Part shown: positions 26,978-35,593 of the stretch, in pieces
How the letters are laid out: the number at the start of each line of letters is the position of its first letter
How positions within the stretch are numbered: the stretch's first letter is position 1
Assembly (NCBI GenBank): GCA_002898315.1
Contig: BEHV01000007.1
Coordinates: 1-64,000, forward strand
Direction: 5' to 3'
Source of the DNA: a bacterium HR19
GTDB lineage: Bacteria > Calescibacteriota > Calescibacteriia > Calescibacteriales > Calescibacteriaceae
Length of the DNA stretch: 64,000 bases
Notes under the pieces: generated by a model
Database searches by the model: none
What the model was told of the DNA's origin: nothing
What the model saw: only the letters and a program-made list of their open reading frames with translations
Program-made: the position numbers and the translations under genes

Positions 26978-27175
26978 TTATCTTTTCAGAGATAGTTTTA
27001 CTATTTTTTCAAAACCTTTGTGTTCTATAATTTCTGGTCTTCTCATTTGCCTTTTCCATTTTGAAGATTTGCCCGTTTTGTAGTGGCTCCATCCCGAGTG
27101 CCAGATTTTTATCTTTCCGCTCTTTGTTATCTTTATTCTCTTTGCCAATGTCTTTGATGTTTTGAGCTTTCCCAT
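26978..27175 (-). CDS. rpmI: Ribosomal protein bL35
   Basis: A 65-residue basic protein, the size of bL35. KLKTSKTLAKRIKITKSGKI matches the family opening; the central HYKTGKSSKWKRQMRR and the end are typical, with GKIKIWHSGWSHYKTGKS in place of the usual GKxKRxxAxxxHxLxxKS. In most bacteria rpmI lies in infC-rpmI-rplT; here neither infC nor rplT is adjacent. It lies between gatB and the polyprenyl synthase gene on the same strand, with a 67-base gap to gatB. Confidence 0.9.
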   Translation of the reverse strand: MGKLKTSKTLAKRIKITKSGKIKIWHSGWSHYKTGKSSKWKRQMRRPEIIEHKGFEKIVKLSLKR

Positions 27176-27242
27176 AATTTCTACTACATATAATTCTTTT
27201 GCCTCTCTTTTTTAAAAATTCAGGAATAATTTTTATGTTTTT

Positions 27243-28691
27243 TTACTCTTGAAGTTTTTTTTCCAGCAGTTCCTTTATTATTTTTGGGTCCCCTTTTTTC
27301 TCTATTTTCTTCATAACTTCTCCTATGAAGAATCCGATGAGTTTTTTCTCACCTTTTTTGAACCTCCCAACCTCTTTCGGATTTTCCTTCATCACATCAT
27401 CAATAGCTTTGATTATCTTATCTTCTTCGGATTCTACTTTTCTTTTTTCAATTGATTCAGCTATGTCTATGTTTTGTGATATAGCTTCTCTGAACGCCTC
27501 TTTTGCTGAATTTCTCGTTATTATTCCTTTTTCCTGTGCCTTTATCACCTCATAAACATATTTTTTCACTTTCTCTCTATCTTCTGGGTTCTTTATATTT
27601 ATCAATCCTTCATTCTGACATCTCATAACTTCTTCAAGAATGAAGCTTGCGAGAAGATTTGCGTTTTCAACTTTGTCTGCCAATTCCTCAAAAAACTCCG
27701 CTAACTCCCTTTCAGATGAAAGAACATCTGCTGAATACTCTGAAATTTTATATTTTTCTATCATTTTTCTCCTTTTCTCTTCTGGAAGTTCATAAATTCC
27801 TTTTCTTGCATTTTCAATAATTTCATTATCTACTACGATAGGCAAAAGGTCTGGTTCAGGGAAATACCTGTAATCGTGAGCATACTCTTTTGTTCTCATC
27901 TGAAAAGTTTTTTTGGCTATCGGGTCGTATCCCCGTGTCTCCTGAACGATTTTTCCTCCATCCTTTATTATCCCGATCTGCCTTCTCATCTCGTACTCAA
28001 TTGCTTCTCTGATGAACCTGAACGAGTTTACATTTTTTATCTCAACTTTTGTCCCGAGCGTAGGGGAATTTTTCGGCTTTACCGATACATTCACATCGCA
28101 TCTTAAATGTCCCTCTTCCATATTACCTTCTGTGACATCACACCAGACCATTATTTTGTGGAGTTTTGTCAGGAATTCGTACGCCTCTTCGGGTGAAGAT
28201 ATATCGGGATATGTGACTATTTCAATTAGAGGGACTCCGCTTCTTGAAAAATCAACTAAACTTATGTTTTCAAGATGAATCATTTTTCCGGCATCTTCTT
28301 CAATGTGCAATCTCTGTATTCTTATTTTTTTCCCGCCGTTTATTTCAAGGTAGCCGTTTTGAGCAAGCGGGATTCTATACTGCGATATCTGATAGTTTTT
28401 CGGTAGGTCGGGGTAGAAATAGTTTTTTCTCTCAAAATAGCTTTTTTTGTTTATCTGCATGTTAAGAAGTAGCGAAGCTCTTACTGCAAGCACTAATGCG
28501 TTTTTGTTGAGGACAGGAAGAACTCCGGGAAGTCCAACACATATAGGGCATATGTTTGAATTCGGTATCCCTCCTGAATCCCTCGGGCATGAGCAGAAAA
28601 GTTTTGTCTTTGTTTTGAGCTGGATGTGAATTTCAAGTCCGCATACAAGTTCGTAATCGCTATCTTGAACTCCAACAAATCCCTCTTCCAT
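27243..28691 (-). CDS. gatB: Aspartyl/glutamyl-tRNA amidotransferase subunit B
   Basis: GatB is the kinase/transamidase subunit of GatCAB, which converts Asp-tRNA(Asn) and Glu-tRNA(Gln) to the amide forms. 482 residues, full length. VCGLEIHIQLKTKTKLFCSC, the Zn-site cysteines with NICPICVGLPGVLPVLN, YFYPDLPKNYQISQY, LEEDAGK-type HIEEDAGKMIH and VEIKNVNSFRFI are family hallmarks; the C-terminal YqeY-like tail domain binds tRNA. gatA and gatC are not adjacent, so the complex is encoded at scattered sites. The start is ATG at the complement of 28689-28691, without a Shine-Dalgarno site; it is divergent from rfbF. Confidence 0.96.
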   Translation of the reverse strand: MEEGFVGVQDSDYELVCGLEIHIQLKTKTKLFCSCPRDSGGIPNSNICPICVGLPGVLPVLNKNALVLAVRASLLLNMQINKKSYFERKNYFYPDLPKNYQISQYRIPLAQNGYLEINGGKKIRIQRLHIEEDAGKMIHLENISLVDFSRSGVPLIEIVTYPDISSPEEAYEFLTKLHKIMVWCDVTEGNMEEGHLRCDVNVSVKPKNSPTLGTKVEIKNVNSFRFIREAIEYEMRRQIGIIKDGGKIVQETRGYDPIAKKTFQMRTKEYAHDYRYFPEPDLLPIVVDNEIIENARKGIYELPEEKRRKMIEKYKISEYSADVLSSERELAEFFEELADKVENANLLASFILEEVMRCQNEGLINIKNPEDREKVKKYVYEVIKAQEKGIITRNSAKEAFREAISQNIDIAESIEKRKVESEEDKIIKAIDDVMKENPKEVGRFKKGEKKLIGFFIGEVMKKIEKKGDPKIIKELLEKKLQE

Positions 28692-28777
28692 ATTGAGAAA
28701 TTTTTATTTCTTTTTTGCCTTTTATTTTATTTTTTGGTTTGTCTTGCTTTGATTGATGAAATTTTATTACGCAGAAT

Positions 28778-28783
28778 TAAAAT
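28778..28783 (+). promoter_or_regulatory. TAAAAT box close to the rfbF start
   Basis: TAAAAT seven bases before ATG 28791, with TTGATG at 28753-28758 (19-base spacer) as a possible -35 element and no Shine-Dalgarno site. The spacing predicts a transcript beginning at or near the ATG. Confidence 0.45.
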
Positions 28784-28790
28784 TCAAATT

Positions 28791-29573
28791 ATGAAGGTTG
28801 TAATTTTAGCAGGGGGTAGGGGAACTCGTCTTTCAGAAGAAACTGTGGTTAAACCGAAACCTATGGTTGAGATAGGAGATAAACCAATTTTATGGCACAT
28901 AATGAAAATTTACTCCGCCCAAGGGTTTAACGAGTTCATAATAGCCCTTGGATACAAAGGAGAAGTGATAAAAAGATTCTTCCTTGAGTATTATTCTATC
29001 AACTCAAATGTTTTTGTTGACCTGAAAACCGGGGAGACAAGATTTTTTGAGGGAGATAAAGAAGATTGGAGGGTCTGGCTCATAGATACAGGACTTGATA
29101 CAAATACTGGTGGAAGGGTTCTGCGACTCAGAAAATATATAGGAGATGAGACATTTATGCTAACTTATGGAGATGGGGTAGCCAACATAAACATACGAGA
29201 TCTCCTTGAATTTCACAGGAAGCAGGGAAAGATAGCTACGATAACTGCTGTCAGACCTCCTGCGAGGTTCGGTGGAATAATTTTCTCAGACGGGAAGACA
29301 GATGAAATCGTCGGGTTTATTGAAAAACCTCAGACCGGTGAAGGATGGATAAATGGCGGATTTATGGTCTTTGAGCCAGAAGTTTTCGACTACATAAAAG
29401 ATGATAGCACAAGCTTAGAGTTTGACGTCCTCGCTCGTCTTGCGAGAGAGGGAAAGCTTACTGCATATAGACACTACGATTTCTGGCAGTGCATGGATAC
29501 TCTGCGCGATAAGATTATTCTTGAAGAACTATGGTCAAAAGGTAAGGCACCGTGGAAAATATGGGAGATTTGA
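28791..29573 (+). CDS. rfbF: Glucose-1-phosphate cytidylyltransferase
   Basis: Makes CDP-glucose from CTP and glucose-1-phosphate, the entry to CDP-3,6-dideoxyhexoses and related sugars. 260 residues from ATG 28791. MKVVILAGGRGTRLSEET and KPKPMVEIGDKPILWHIMKI form the nucleotide-binding loop; LTYGDGVANINI has the metal-binding Asp; ARFGGIIF, FIEKPQTGEGWINGGFMVFE and YDFWQCMDTLRDK are specific for the RfbF family. The frame is open further upstream, but alignment starts at this ATG. The usual partner rfbG (CDP-glucose 4,6-dehydratase) is not next to it; rfbC is convergent seven bases downstream. Confidence 0.95.
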   Translation: MKVVILAGGRGTRLSEETVVKPKPMVEIGDKPILWHIMKIYSAQGFNEFIIALGYKGEVIKRFFLEYYSINSNVFVDLKTGETRFFEGDKEDWRVWLIDTGLDTNTGGRVLRLRKYIGDETFMLTYGDGVANINIRDLLEFHRKQGKIATITAVRPPARFGGIIFSDGKTDEIVGFIEKPQTGEGWINGGFMVFEPEVFDYIKDDSTSLEFDVLARLAREGKLTAYRHYDFWQCMDTLRDKIILEELWSKGKAPWKIWEI

Positions 29574-29580
29574 AATTTAT

Positions 29581-30123
29581 TTATTCAATTTCATAGATTT
29601 GCTTGAATACTTCTTTTAGCGTTGGTAGGTTTTTATCCCTCTCAGAGATGACTTTTGGTTCTGCTGGCCAGGGTATTCCTATATCTCTATCATTCCATAC
29701 TATGCCTCTGCTCTCTTCGGGTCTATACGGCTCATCTATAAGGTATATTACCTCAGTTTCTTCTTCAAGTGTTAAGAAACCGTGGGCAAATCCCTTTGGT
29801 ATAAAGAGCATATCCCACTTTTCAAGCGTTCTTCCGACCCATTTACCAAAGTATTTGCTTCCTTTTCTTATATCTACTGCAACATCAAATATTTTTCCTT
29901 TTGCGCATATCACAAGCTTTGCTTCCCAGTGTGGGAACTGAAAATGTAGCCCCCTTAGTGTGAATTTTTCTCTGTTGTAAGATAAGCTTATTTGAGCCGG
30001 CTTGAAGCTTTTTTCAAAAAAATCATTCTGGGAAAACAACCGTGCGAAAAAACCTCTTTTGTCCTCCTTTCTCTCAATCTTTATCTTGAATACTCCTTCT
30101 ATCTCTGTTTTTTCAAATATCAT
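29581..30123 (-). CDS. rfbC: dTDP-4-dehydrorhamnose 3,5-epimerase family protein
   Basis: A 180-residue RmlC-like cupin sugar epimerase. FKPAQISLSYNREKFTLRGLHFQ contains the signature with the catalytic His, followed by KLVICAKGKIFDVAVDIRKGS, MLFIPKGFAHGFLTLEEETEVIYLIDEPY and RGIVWNDRDIGIPWP. RmlC inverts C3 and C5 of dTDP-4-keto-6-deoxyglucose; in CDP- or dTDP-branched sugar pathways relatives act as 3- or 5-epimerases only. ATG at the complement of 30121-30123 is chosen because the family starts at MIFEKTEIEGVF; GTG 18 bases upstream is an alternative. With rfbF and the C-methyltransferase at 31.6 kb it suggests a modified deoxysugar. Confidence 0.9.
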   Translation of the reverse strand: MIFEKTEIEGVFKIKIERKEDKRGFFARLFSQNDFFEKSFKPAQISLSYNREKFTLRGLHFQFPHWEAKLVICAKGKIFDVAVDIRKGSKYFGKWVGRTLEKWDMLFIPKGFAHGFLTLEEETEVIYLIDEPYRPEESRGIVWNDRDIGIPWPAEPKVISERDKNLPTLKEVFKQIYEIE

Positions 30124-30327
30124 ATTTTTGATAAGTACCACATGTTTTTTTGATGGTGCTATGTATGTAATTTTATTACCTTTGCTTTTTGTTTTTAAGT
30201 TATTTCATTTTTGTTTTAAATTGTTTCATCTTCGTTGCATAATTTGAGCCGAAACTCTGCCTTTCTGATGGAACATTTTTTTCTGTAATTTTTCGGGTTA
30301 AGTTTTTGTGAGGGGGGGTAAAGAGCG

Positions 30328-31620
30328 ATGTCTGATAGGGAAAGGAAAGATGTGTGGTGGAGGAATGAGGATTGGGTAGCTGTCTGGCTCGGCTTCATCA
30401 TTATAGCTCTTATTCTCGCTGGCGTTCGCTTTTCATTTCCAAAATTCTCGTGGACTGGGACGGAGCAATTACTTGGCTCAATTCTTACATGGAAAAACAT
30501 ATTGAGTTCAATAATAATTGGGCTTTTATATCTTGTTCTATCCGCATTAGGGGTTTGGCTGACCGGAGGAAATATATTGAGATACATCTTGGGTTTCCCG
30601 ATAATTTTTGCATTGTCGTGGCTTTCTCTTCTCGTCGCCGGCAACTCAGCGATGAACAATTTAGGACTTGAATATGTCATCTTTGCTCTATTAATTGGAC
30701 TTTTTATAAGCAATGTTATCGGTGTTCCTTCTTGGCTTAAAGAGGCAATAAGAACTGAGTACTATATAAAGACAGGGCTTGTGATACTTGGAACGAGCAT
30801 TCTTTTTTATGAGATTCTTCAGGCGGGTGTTTTAGGAATTATTCAGGCGTTGCTCGTTGTTTTTGTCGTCTGGCATTTCAGCTATGGTTTGAGCAAAAGG
30901 CTAAGGATAGATGATGAGTTTGCTGTTATGCTTTCTACTGCGGTGTCTATTTGTGGGGTTTCAGCAGCTATTGCGGCGTGCGGAGCGATAAAAGGCGATA
31001 GGAAAAAACTTTCTTATGTCACATCGCTTGTTCTTATCGTTGCAATTCCCATGATGATTTTTATGCCGTGGATTGGCAAAACTCTTGGATTATCTGATAT
31101 GGTTATCGGAGCATGGCTTGGTGGGACAATTGATACAACAGGTGCTGTTGTGGCAGCTGGTGCGCTTGTGAGCGAGACGGCGATGAAATCAGCTACAATA
31201 GTCAAGTTCTCACAAAATGTTCTCATCGGTGTTGCCGCATTTATTATATCAGTTTGGTGGACGCTCTCAAAAACTTCTCAATCCCCAACAGATGAAAAAC
31301 CAAGCTTGAAGGTTATATGGGAGCGATTCCCAAAATTCGTTATCGGGTTCATGATAGCTTCTTTTATCTTCTCTTTCTTAGTTGATCCCGCAACAGTTAA
31401 GGGAATTAAGGGACTTCTCGGTGGGTTGAGAAATTTATGGTTTGCTCTTGCTTTTGTGTCTATTGGGCTTGAGACACGTTTTTCTGAGCTTGTGAAAATG
31501 GAGCAGGGAAGACCTGCTCTTGCTTTTATTTTAGCCCAAACTTTTAATATTTTCTGGACTCTTGCGATTGCTTACCTGCTTTTTGGTGGAGTTTTCTTCC
31601 CGCCTCCATCAATACAGTAA
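30328..31620 (+). CDS. YeiH/PSE-family (UPF0324) membrane transporter
   Basis: A 430-residue membrane protein with about ten to twelve hydrophobic segments. GLVILGTSILFYEILQAG, VSICGVSAAIAACGAIKGDRKK, GAWLGGTIDTTGAVVAAGAL and ATIVKFSQNVLIGVAAFIIS are characteristic of the putative sulfate-exporter (PSE) family, including YeiH. Substrates in this family are poorly known; sulfonate or sulfite export is proposed for some. A hydrophilic N terminus of about 18 residues precedes the first segment. A G7 run at 30312-30318 ends nine bases before the ATG and could act as a Shine-Dalgarno substitute. It converges on the C-methyltransferase with a six-base gap. Confidence 0.88.
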   Translation: MSDRERKDVWWRNEDWVAVWLGFIIIALILAGVRFSFPKFSWTGTEQLLGSILTWKNILSSIIIGLLYLVLSALGVWLTGGNILRYILGFPIIFALSWLSLLVAGNSAMNNLGLEYVIFALLIGLFISNVIGVPSWLKEAIRTEYYIKTGLVILGTSILFYEILQAGVLGIIQALLVVFVVWHFSYGLSKRLRIDDEFAVMLSTAVSICGVSAAIAACGAIKGDRKKLSYVTSLVLIVAIPMMIFMPWIGKTLGLSDMVIGAWLGGTIDTTGAVVAAGALVSETAMKSATIVKFSQNVLIGVAAFIISVWWTLSKTSQSPTDEKPSLKVIWERFPKFVIGFMIASFIFSFLVDPATVKGIKGLLGGLRNLWFALAFVSIGLETRFSELVKMEQGRPALAFILAQTFNIFWTLAIAYLLFGGVFFPPPSIQ

Positions 31621-31626
31621 AATTTT

Positions 31627-32832
31627 TTATACAACCTGGGGAGATGGTATGGGGATTATAAACTTCCCTCCCATTTTTCTGTATTCTTCTTGTTGTTTCA
31701 GTACCTCTTCTTTTATATTCCAGACAAGAAGCAATGTGTATTCTGGTTTTCTTTCAATGAGCTTTTTAGGGCTTTCTATTGGCACCTTAACTCCCGGAAC
31801 GAATTTTCCCTGCTTTATGGGGTTTATATCTGCGACAAATTCAGGTTTTATATCGCAGAAGTTCAGAAGAACTGTTCCTTTTGCCGATGCGCCGTATCCG
31901 GCAAGAGTTTTCCCTCTATCTTTTATCTCCGCCACTAAATTTCTGAGCGTTTCTTTTATTTTTTCTACCCTTGCCTTAAAATCTCTGTAGTATTCAATTT
32001 TCTGCATACCTGCTCTTTTTTCTTCTTCAAGCATTTTGAGGACATTTTGACCTGTTTCACCTTTTGGGCTGGCAAATATTCTCAGAGAACCACCGTGAAT
32101 GTTTGGAAGATACTCTATATCAACGATTTTAAACCCTCTGCTTTCAAATATGTTTTTGAGAGATGAGACAGAAAAATATGAGAGGTGTTCGTGATATATT
32201 GTATCAAACTCGTTTTTGTCTATCAGGTCTTTTGCGTATGGAACCTCTCCGACGAATAAACCATCTTCTTTGAGAATCTGTGCTATACCTTTTATTGTCC
32301 CGTCTATATCAGGAATATGTGCGAGAACATTGTTTGCTATTACCACATCTGCCCTTTGAGTTTTTGAAAGATTTATTGCGAGTTCAAGAGAAAAAAATTC
32401 TGGAAGAGTTCTGACGCCTTTTTTTATGGCTATTTCTGCTACATTTTTTGCTGGTTCAATCCCCAAGACACTTATTCCTTTTTCAACGAAGTACTGGAGA
32501 AGATAACCATCGTTGCTTCCTATTTCTACGACGAATGAATTTTGGTTTAAGTTTTTGAGGTTTATGAGTTTTTGGGCGAGTTCTTTTGCGTTCCTCAAAG
32601 TTGTCTCACAGCAAGATGATAAATACACATACTCAGAAAACATCTTCTCTGGTGGGACTATTTCTGTGAGTTGAAGGAGATAGCAATCTTCACAGAAGAC
32701 GACTTCCAGAGGGAATTTTTCTTCGGCTTCGTCTTTGCTTTTGAGAAGGGAATTTGCAAGAGGCATTCTGCCGAGGTTTATCACTTCTTTGAGCAGTTGG
32801 CTCCCACAGTTTCTGCATGCGGTTATCTTCAT
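31627..32832 (-). CDS. Sugar C-methyltransferase (NDP-hexose C-methyltransferase family)
   Basis: A 401-residue enzyme of the TylC3/NovU type. The N-terminal zinc domain has [22 protein letters not shown] and [10 protein letters not shown]; the SAM domain has [16 protein letters not shown] (motif I) and [13 protein letters not shown]; the C-terminal domain has [16 protein letters not shown], as in the family. These enzymes add a methyl group to C3 (or C5) of a nucleotide-bound keto-deoxysugar. ATG overlaps the rplI stop codon (ATGA, 32829-32832), so it is translationally coupled to ribosomal protein L9, an odd pairing. With rfbF and rfbC it points to a branched-chain sugar in the surface glycan. 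Confidence 0.9.
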   Translation of the reverse strand: MKITACRNCGSQLLKEVINLGRMPLANSLLKSKDEAEEKFPLEVVFCEDCYLLQLTEIVPPEKMFSEYVYLSSCCETTLRNAKELAQKLINLKNLNQNSFVVEIGSNDGYLLQYFVEKGISVLGIEPAKNVAEIAIKKGVRTLPEFFSLELAINLSKTQRADVVIANNVLAHIPDIDGTIKGIAQILKEDGLFVGEVPYAKDLIDKNEFDTIYHEHLSYFSVSSLKNIFESRGFKIVDIEYLPNIHGGSLRIFASPKGETGQNVLKMLEEEKRAGMQKIEYYRDFKARVEKIKETLRNLVAEIKDRGKTLAGYGASAKGTVLLNFCDIKPEFVADINPIKQGKFVPGVKVPIESPKKLIERKPEYTLLLVWNIKEEVLKQQEEYRKMGGKFIIPIPSPQVV

Positions 32833-33284
32833 TTTTGCTCACTCTTTGCCCTTACTATAACTTTAATTTTTGCAGTATATTTTTTCATGAAAACGACTTC
32901 AACCTCGTATCTACCCGTTGATTTTATGGGTTCTGGAAGCTTTACTTCAAAGATTGACTTGAAATTGAAACGGCTTTTTATTTTCTCTTCTATATCTTCT
33001 TTTCTTACTGAACCGTACAGTTCTCCTCCTTCTTTTGCTTTTTCATAAAACTCAAATGTTTTGCCATCAAGCTCATTTGATTCCTTCTCTGCTATCTTCT
33101 CTAACCTCTGATATTTTTTCTCCTTTTCTTCTTCTATATATTTTATGTGTTTTTCTAACCCTTCATCTACTTTTACTGCTAATCCTTTTCTTATGAGGAA
33201 ATTCCTCGCAAGCCCATCAGAAACAATTTTTATCTCGCCTTTTTTCCCGATGTTTTCAACATCTTGCAGAAGATAAACCTTCAT
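32829..33284 (-). CDS. rplI: Ribosomal protein bL9
   Basis: A 151-residue bL9. [23 protein letters not shown] and [16 protein letters not shown] form the N-terminal 23S-binding domain; a long helical linker rich in Glu and Lys leads to a C-terminal domain ending [20 protein letters not shown]. The reverse-strand leader carries GGGAGG about 12 bases before the ATG. rpsF, ssb and rpsR, its usual neighbours, are missing; instead its stop codon overlaps the start of a sugar C-methyltransferase gene. Confidence 0.95.
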   Translation of the reverse strand: MKVYLLQDVENIGKKGEIKIVSDGLARNFLIRKGLAVKVDEGLEKHIKYIEEEKEKKYQRLEKIAEKESNELDGKTFEFYEKAKEGGELYGSVRKEDIEEKIKSRFNFKSIFEVKLPEPIKSTGRYEVEVVFMKKYTAKIKVIVRAKSEQK

Positions 33285-33386
33285 AATTTTTCGGTCCTCC
33301 CTTGCTCAAACTTACCTATAACACAAATTAATGATACTATTTGATGAACTTGAATTATTTTTCAGCAATTTTTTGTGTATGTTTTT

Positions 33387-33803
33387 TTAAAGGAGTTCAT
33401 ATTCCGAGAAGAAAAATTTTATTTCAAATTCAGCAGATTGAGGGGAATCGGAGCCGTGAATTGAGTTTTTCTCTATATCTATACCGAAGAGATTTCTTAT
33501 CGTTCCTTTTTCAGCTTTTTTCGGGTCTGTTGCTCCCATTATCTTTCGTACTCTTTCTATTGCGTTTTCTCCTTCAAAGACCGCAACCACAACCTTTCCT
33601 GAAGACATATAATTTGTCAGCGATTCAAAGAAGGGTTTGTCTCTGTGGACATAGTAGAATTTTCCCGCTTCATCTTTTGATAACCTCACGGACTTCACAG
33701 CAATGGGTTTTAATCCTTCCTTCTCTATCATTGAAAGAATCTGAAAAGTGATGTTCCTTCCCACAGCATCTGGTTTTATAATCACAAGAGTCCTTTCTAA
33801 CAT
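33387..33803 (-). CDS. ndk: Nucleoside-diphosphate kinase
   Basis: Transfers the gamma-phosphate of ATP to (d)NDPs through a phosphohistidine. 138 residues from ATG at the complement of 33801-33803; upstream in-frame codons are less likely. ERTLVIIKPDAVGRN is the opening, KIMGATDPKKAEKGTIR the nucleotide-binding Kpn loop region, and NSIHGSDSPQSAEFEI holds the catalytic His. Single gene, divergent from pilB across an 87-base gap. Confidence 0.96.
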   Translation of the reverse strand: MLERTLVIIKPDAVGRNITFQILSMIEKEGLKPIAVKSVRLSKDEAGKFYYVHRDKPFFESLTNYMSSGKVVVAVFEGENAIERVRKIMGATDPKKAEKGTIRNLFGIDIEKNSIHGSDSPQSAEFEIKFFFSEYELL

Positions 33804-33890
33804 GCTTATATCATTTAACAAGATGAAACTAAATATGTGATTTTACTTGATTTTTTTGGCTGTGAATGATTAAATTGAAAGTAAAGCGTT

Positions 33891-35576
33891 ATGAAAAGAA
33901 TAGGAGAGATACTTTTGGAACTCGGGGTTGAGAGAGAAAAGATAGATTCTGCTCTTGAAATCCAGAAAGAGAAGGGTGGAAAGATAGGAGAAGTACTTTT
34001 GAAAATGGGAGCTATAAACGATGAAGTTCTCGCAAATGCCTTATCTATACAGTTTGGAATTCCTTTGAAAAGAAAGATAGCTCTTGAAGAAGTTTCCGAA
34101 TCTATGGCTAAGGAAATTCCATCTCACTATGCAAAGGAGAAGCAATTTGTTATACTGAGAGAGCCAAACTTAAATTGCGTCTCGGTTGCAGTTTCTGACC
34201 CGAGAAACTTTGAACTTCTGTTCTATCTCCAAAAAGTTTTCAAAAAACCCGTCAAGCTTTTCTGCTCCCCGCAGAGTGAAATAGAAAAAGTGATAAATGA
34301 AATATACGGCACGAGTGGCACAATAGAGGTTGCAAAAGAAGTTGAAAAAGCAGAAGAAATCTTCGCAACAGAAATAGAAGAGACAACAAAAGATATTCTT
34401 GAGGAAAAAGGAGAAGCACCAATAATAAGATTTGTTAATGCTCTGTTTTTTCAAGCGGTCAAAGAAAGAGCATCAGATATTCACATAGAACCCGCAGAAA
34501 GAGAAACGGTGATAAGAATGAGAATTGATGGCGTCCTTCACGAAATAATAAGAATAAATAAAACCCTGCACGAGCCAATAGTTTCAAGAATAAAAGTTAT
34601 GTCCCGACTTGACATAGCAGAAAAAAGAATACCACAAGACGGAAAAATAAAGCTCAAAGTTGCAGGAAGAGATATAGATGTGAGGGTCTCTACTCTTCCA
34701 ACTGTTTTCGGAGAGAGGGTCTCTTTGCGAATACTTGATAGAACTGCTACCATACTGAAACTTGAGGAAATCGGGATGGAGGAAGATGTTTTGCGCAAGA
34801 TGAAAGAGCTAATAAGGAAAACCTACGGCATGATTTTGATAACAGGTCCAACGGGTTCTGGAAAAACAACAACGCTGTACGCTTGTCTCTCTGAAATAAA
34901 TTCTCCAGAGATAAACATAATAACCATAGAGGATCCAATAGAGTATCAGCTCAAAGGCATAAATCAGATTCAGGTTAATCCGAAGGTTGGACTTACATTT
35001 GCAACGGGACTTCGTTCTATTTTGAGGCAAGACCCTGATGTTGTGATGGTTGGGGAGATAAGAGATAGCGAGACCGCATCTATTGCGATTCACGCTGCGC
35101 TTACGGGGCATCTTGTCCTCTCAACATTGCATACCAACGATGCTCCAAGTGCAATAGCGCGACTTATAGACATGGGAATAGAGCCATATCTCATTTCTTC
35201 TGCTGTATTTGCTACACTCGCTCAACGGCTTGTCAGAAAAATCTGCCAGAACTGCAAAACACCATATACGCCAGATCAAAAAGAACTTGAACTCGTCGGT
35301 CTCACACCAGATAAAATCCCAGAAAGAGTTTTGTTCAAAGGTCAAGGTTGTAAAGAATGCTTCGGAACAGGTTTTAAAGGAAGAACGGGAATATTTGAGC
35401 TCTTCTTAATAGATGATGAGATACGAGAACTTATAAACTCAAAGGTTGATTCTATGAAACTGAAAATGGTCGCTATATCAAAGGGAATGAGAACTCTGAG
35501 AGAAGATGGTTTGCTCAAAGTTCTCAAAGGAATAACCACTATTCAAGAGCTCGCAAGAGTAATACAAGAAGAGTGA
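33891..35576 (+). CDS. pilB: Type IV pilus / type II secretion assembly ATPase (PilB/GspE)
   Basis: A 561-residue secretion ATPase. Residues 1-140 form the MshEN/GspE N-terminal domain (IGEILLELGVEREKIDSAL, then the repeat KIGEVLLKMGAINDEVL). The motor domain has GPTGSGKT (319-326, Walker A), IEDPIEY (Asp box), PDVVMVGEIRD (Walker B) and GHLVLSTLHTNDA (His box). A tetracysteine zinc site lies at C452, C455, C487 and C490, typical of PilB/GspE and absent from PilT. It powers pilus or pseudopilus assembly at the inner membrane. No pilC, pilM-Q or pilT gene is adjacent, so assignment to pilus or secretion is open. Downstream it converges with the aspartokinase gene. Confidence 0.93.
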   Translation: MKRIGEILLELGVEREKIDSALEIQKEKGGKIGEVLLKMGAINDEVLANALSIQFGIPLKRKIALEEVSESMAKEIPSHYAKEKQFVILREPNLNCVSVAVSDPRNFELLFYLQKVFKKPVKLFCSPQSEIEKVINEIYGTSGTIEVAKEVEKAEEIFATEIEETTKDILEEKGEAPIIRFVNALFFQAVKERASDIHIEPAERETVIRMRIDGVLHEIIRINKTLHEPIVSRIKVMSRLDIAEKRIPQDGKIKLKVAGRDIDVRVSTLPTVFGERVSLRILDRTATILKLEEIGMEEDVLRKMKELIRKTYGMILITGPTGSGKTTTLYACLSEINSPEINIITIEDPIEYQLKGINQIQVNPKVGLTFATGLRSILRQDPDVVMVGEIRDSETASIAIHAALTGHLVLSTLHTNDAPSAIARLIDMGIEPYLISSAVFATLAQRLVRKICQNCKTPYTPDQKELELVGLTPDKIPERVLFKGQGCKECFGTGFKGRTGIFELFLIDDEIRELINSKVDSMKLKMVAISKGMRTLREDGLLKVLKGITTIQELARVIQEE

Positions 35577-35593
35577 GAAGCTTTTATCACATT

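Noticed and set aside
30216-30713. 165-codon minus-strand ORF
   Set aside because: It lies antisense to the clear YeiH-family gene, and its composition is that of a shadow frame; no motif recognised.
35342-35593. Missing ACT domains of lysC continuing in another frame
   Set aside because: The minus-strand frames there are shadows of the pilB 3' end and show no ACT-like sequence.
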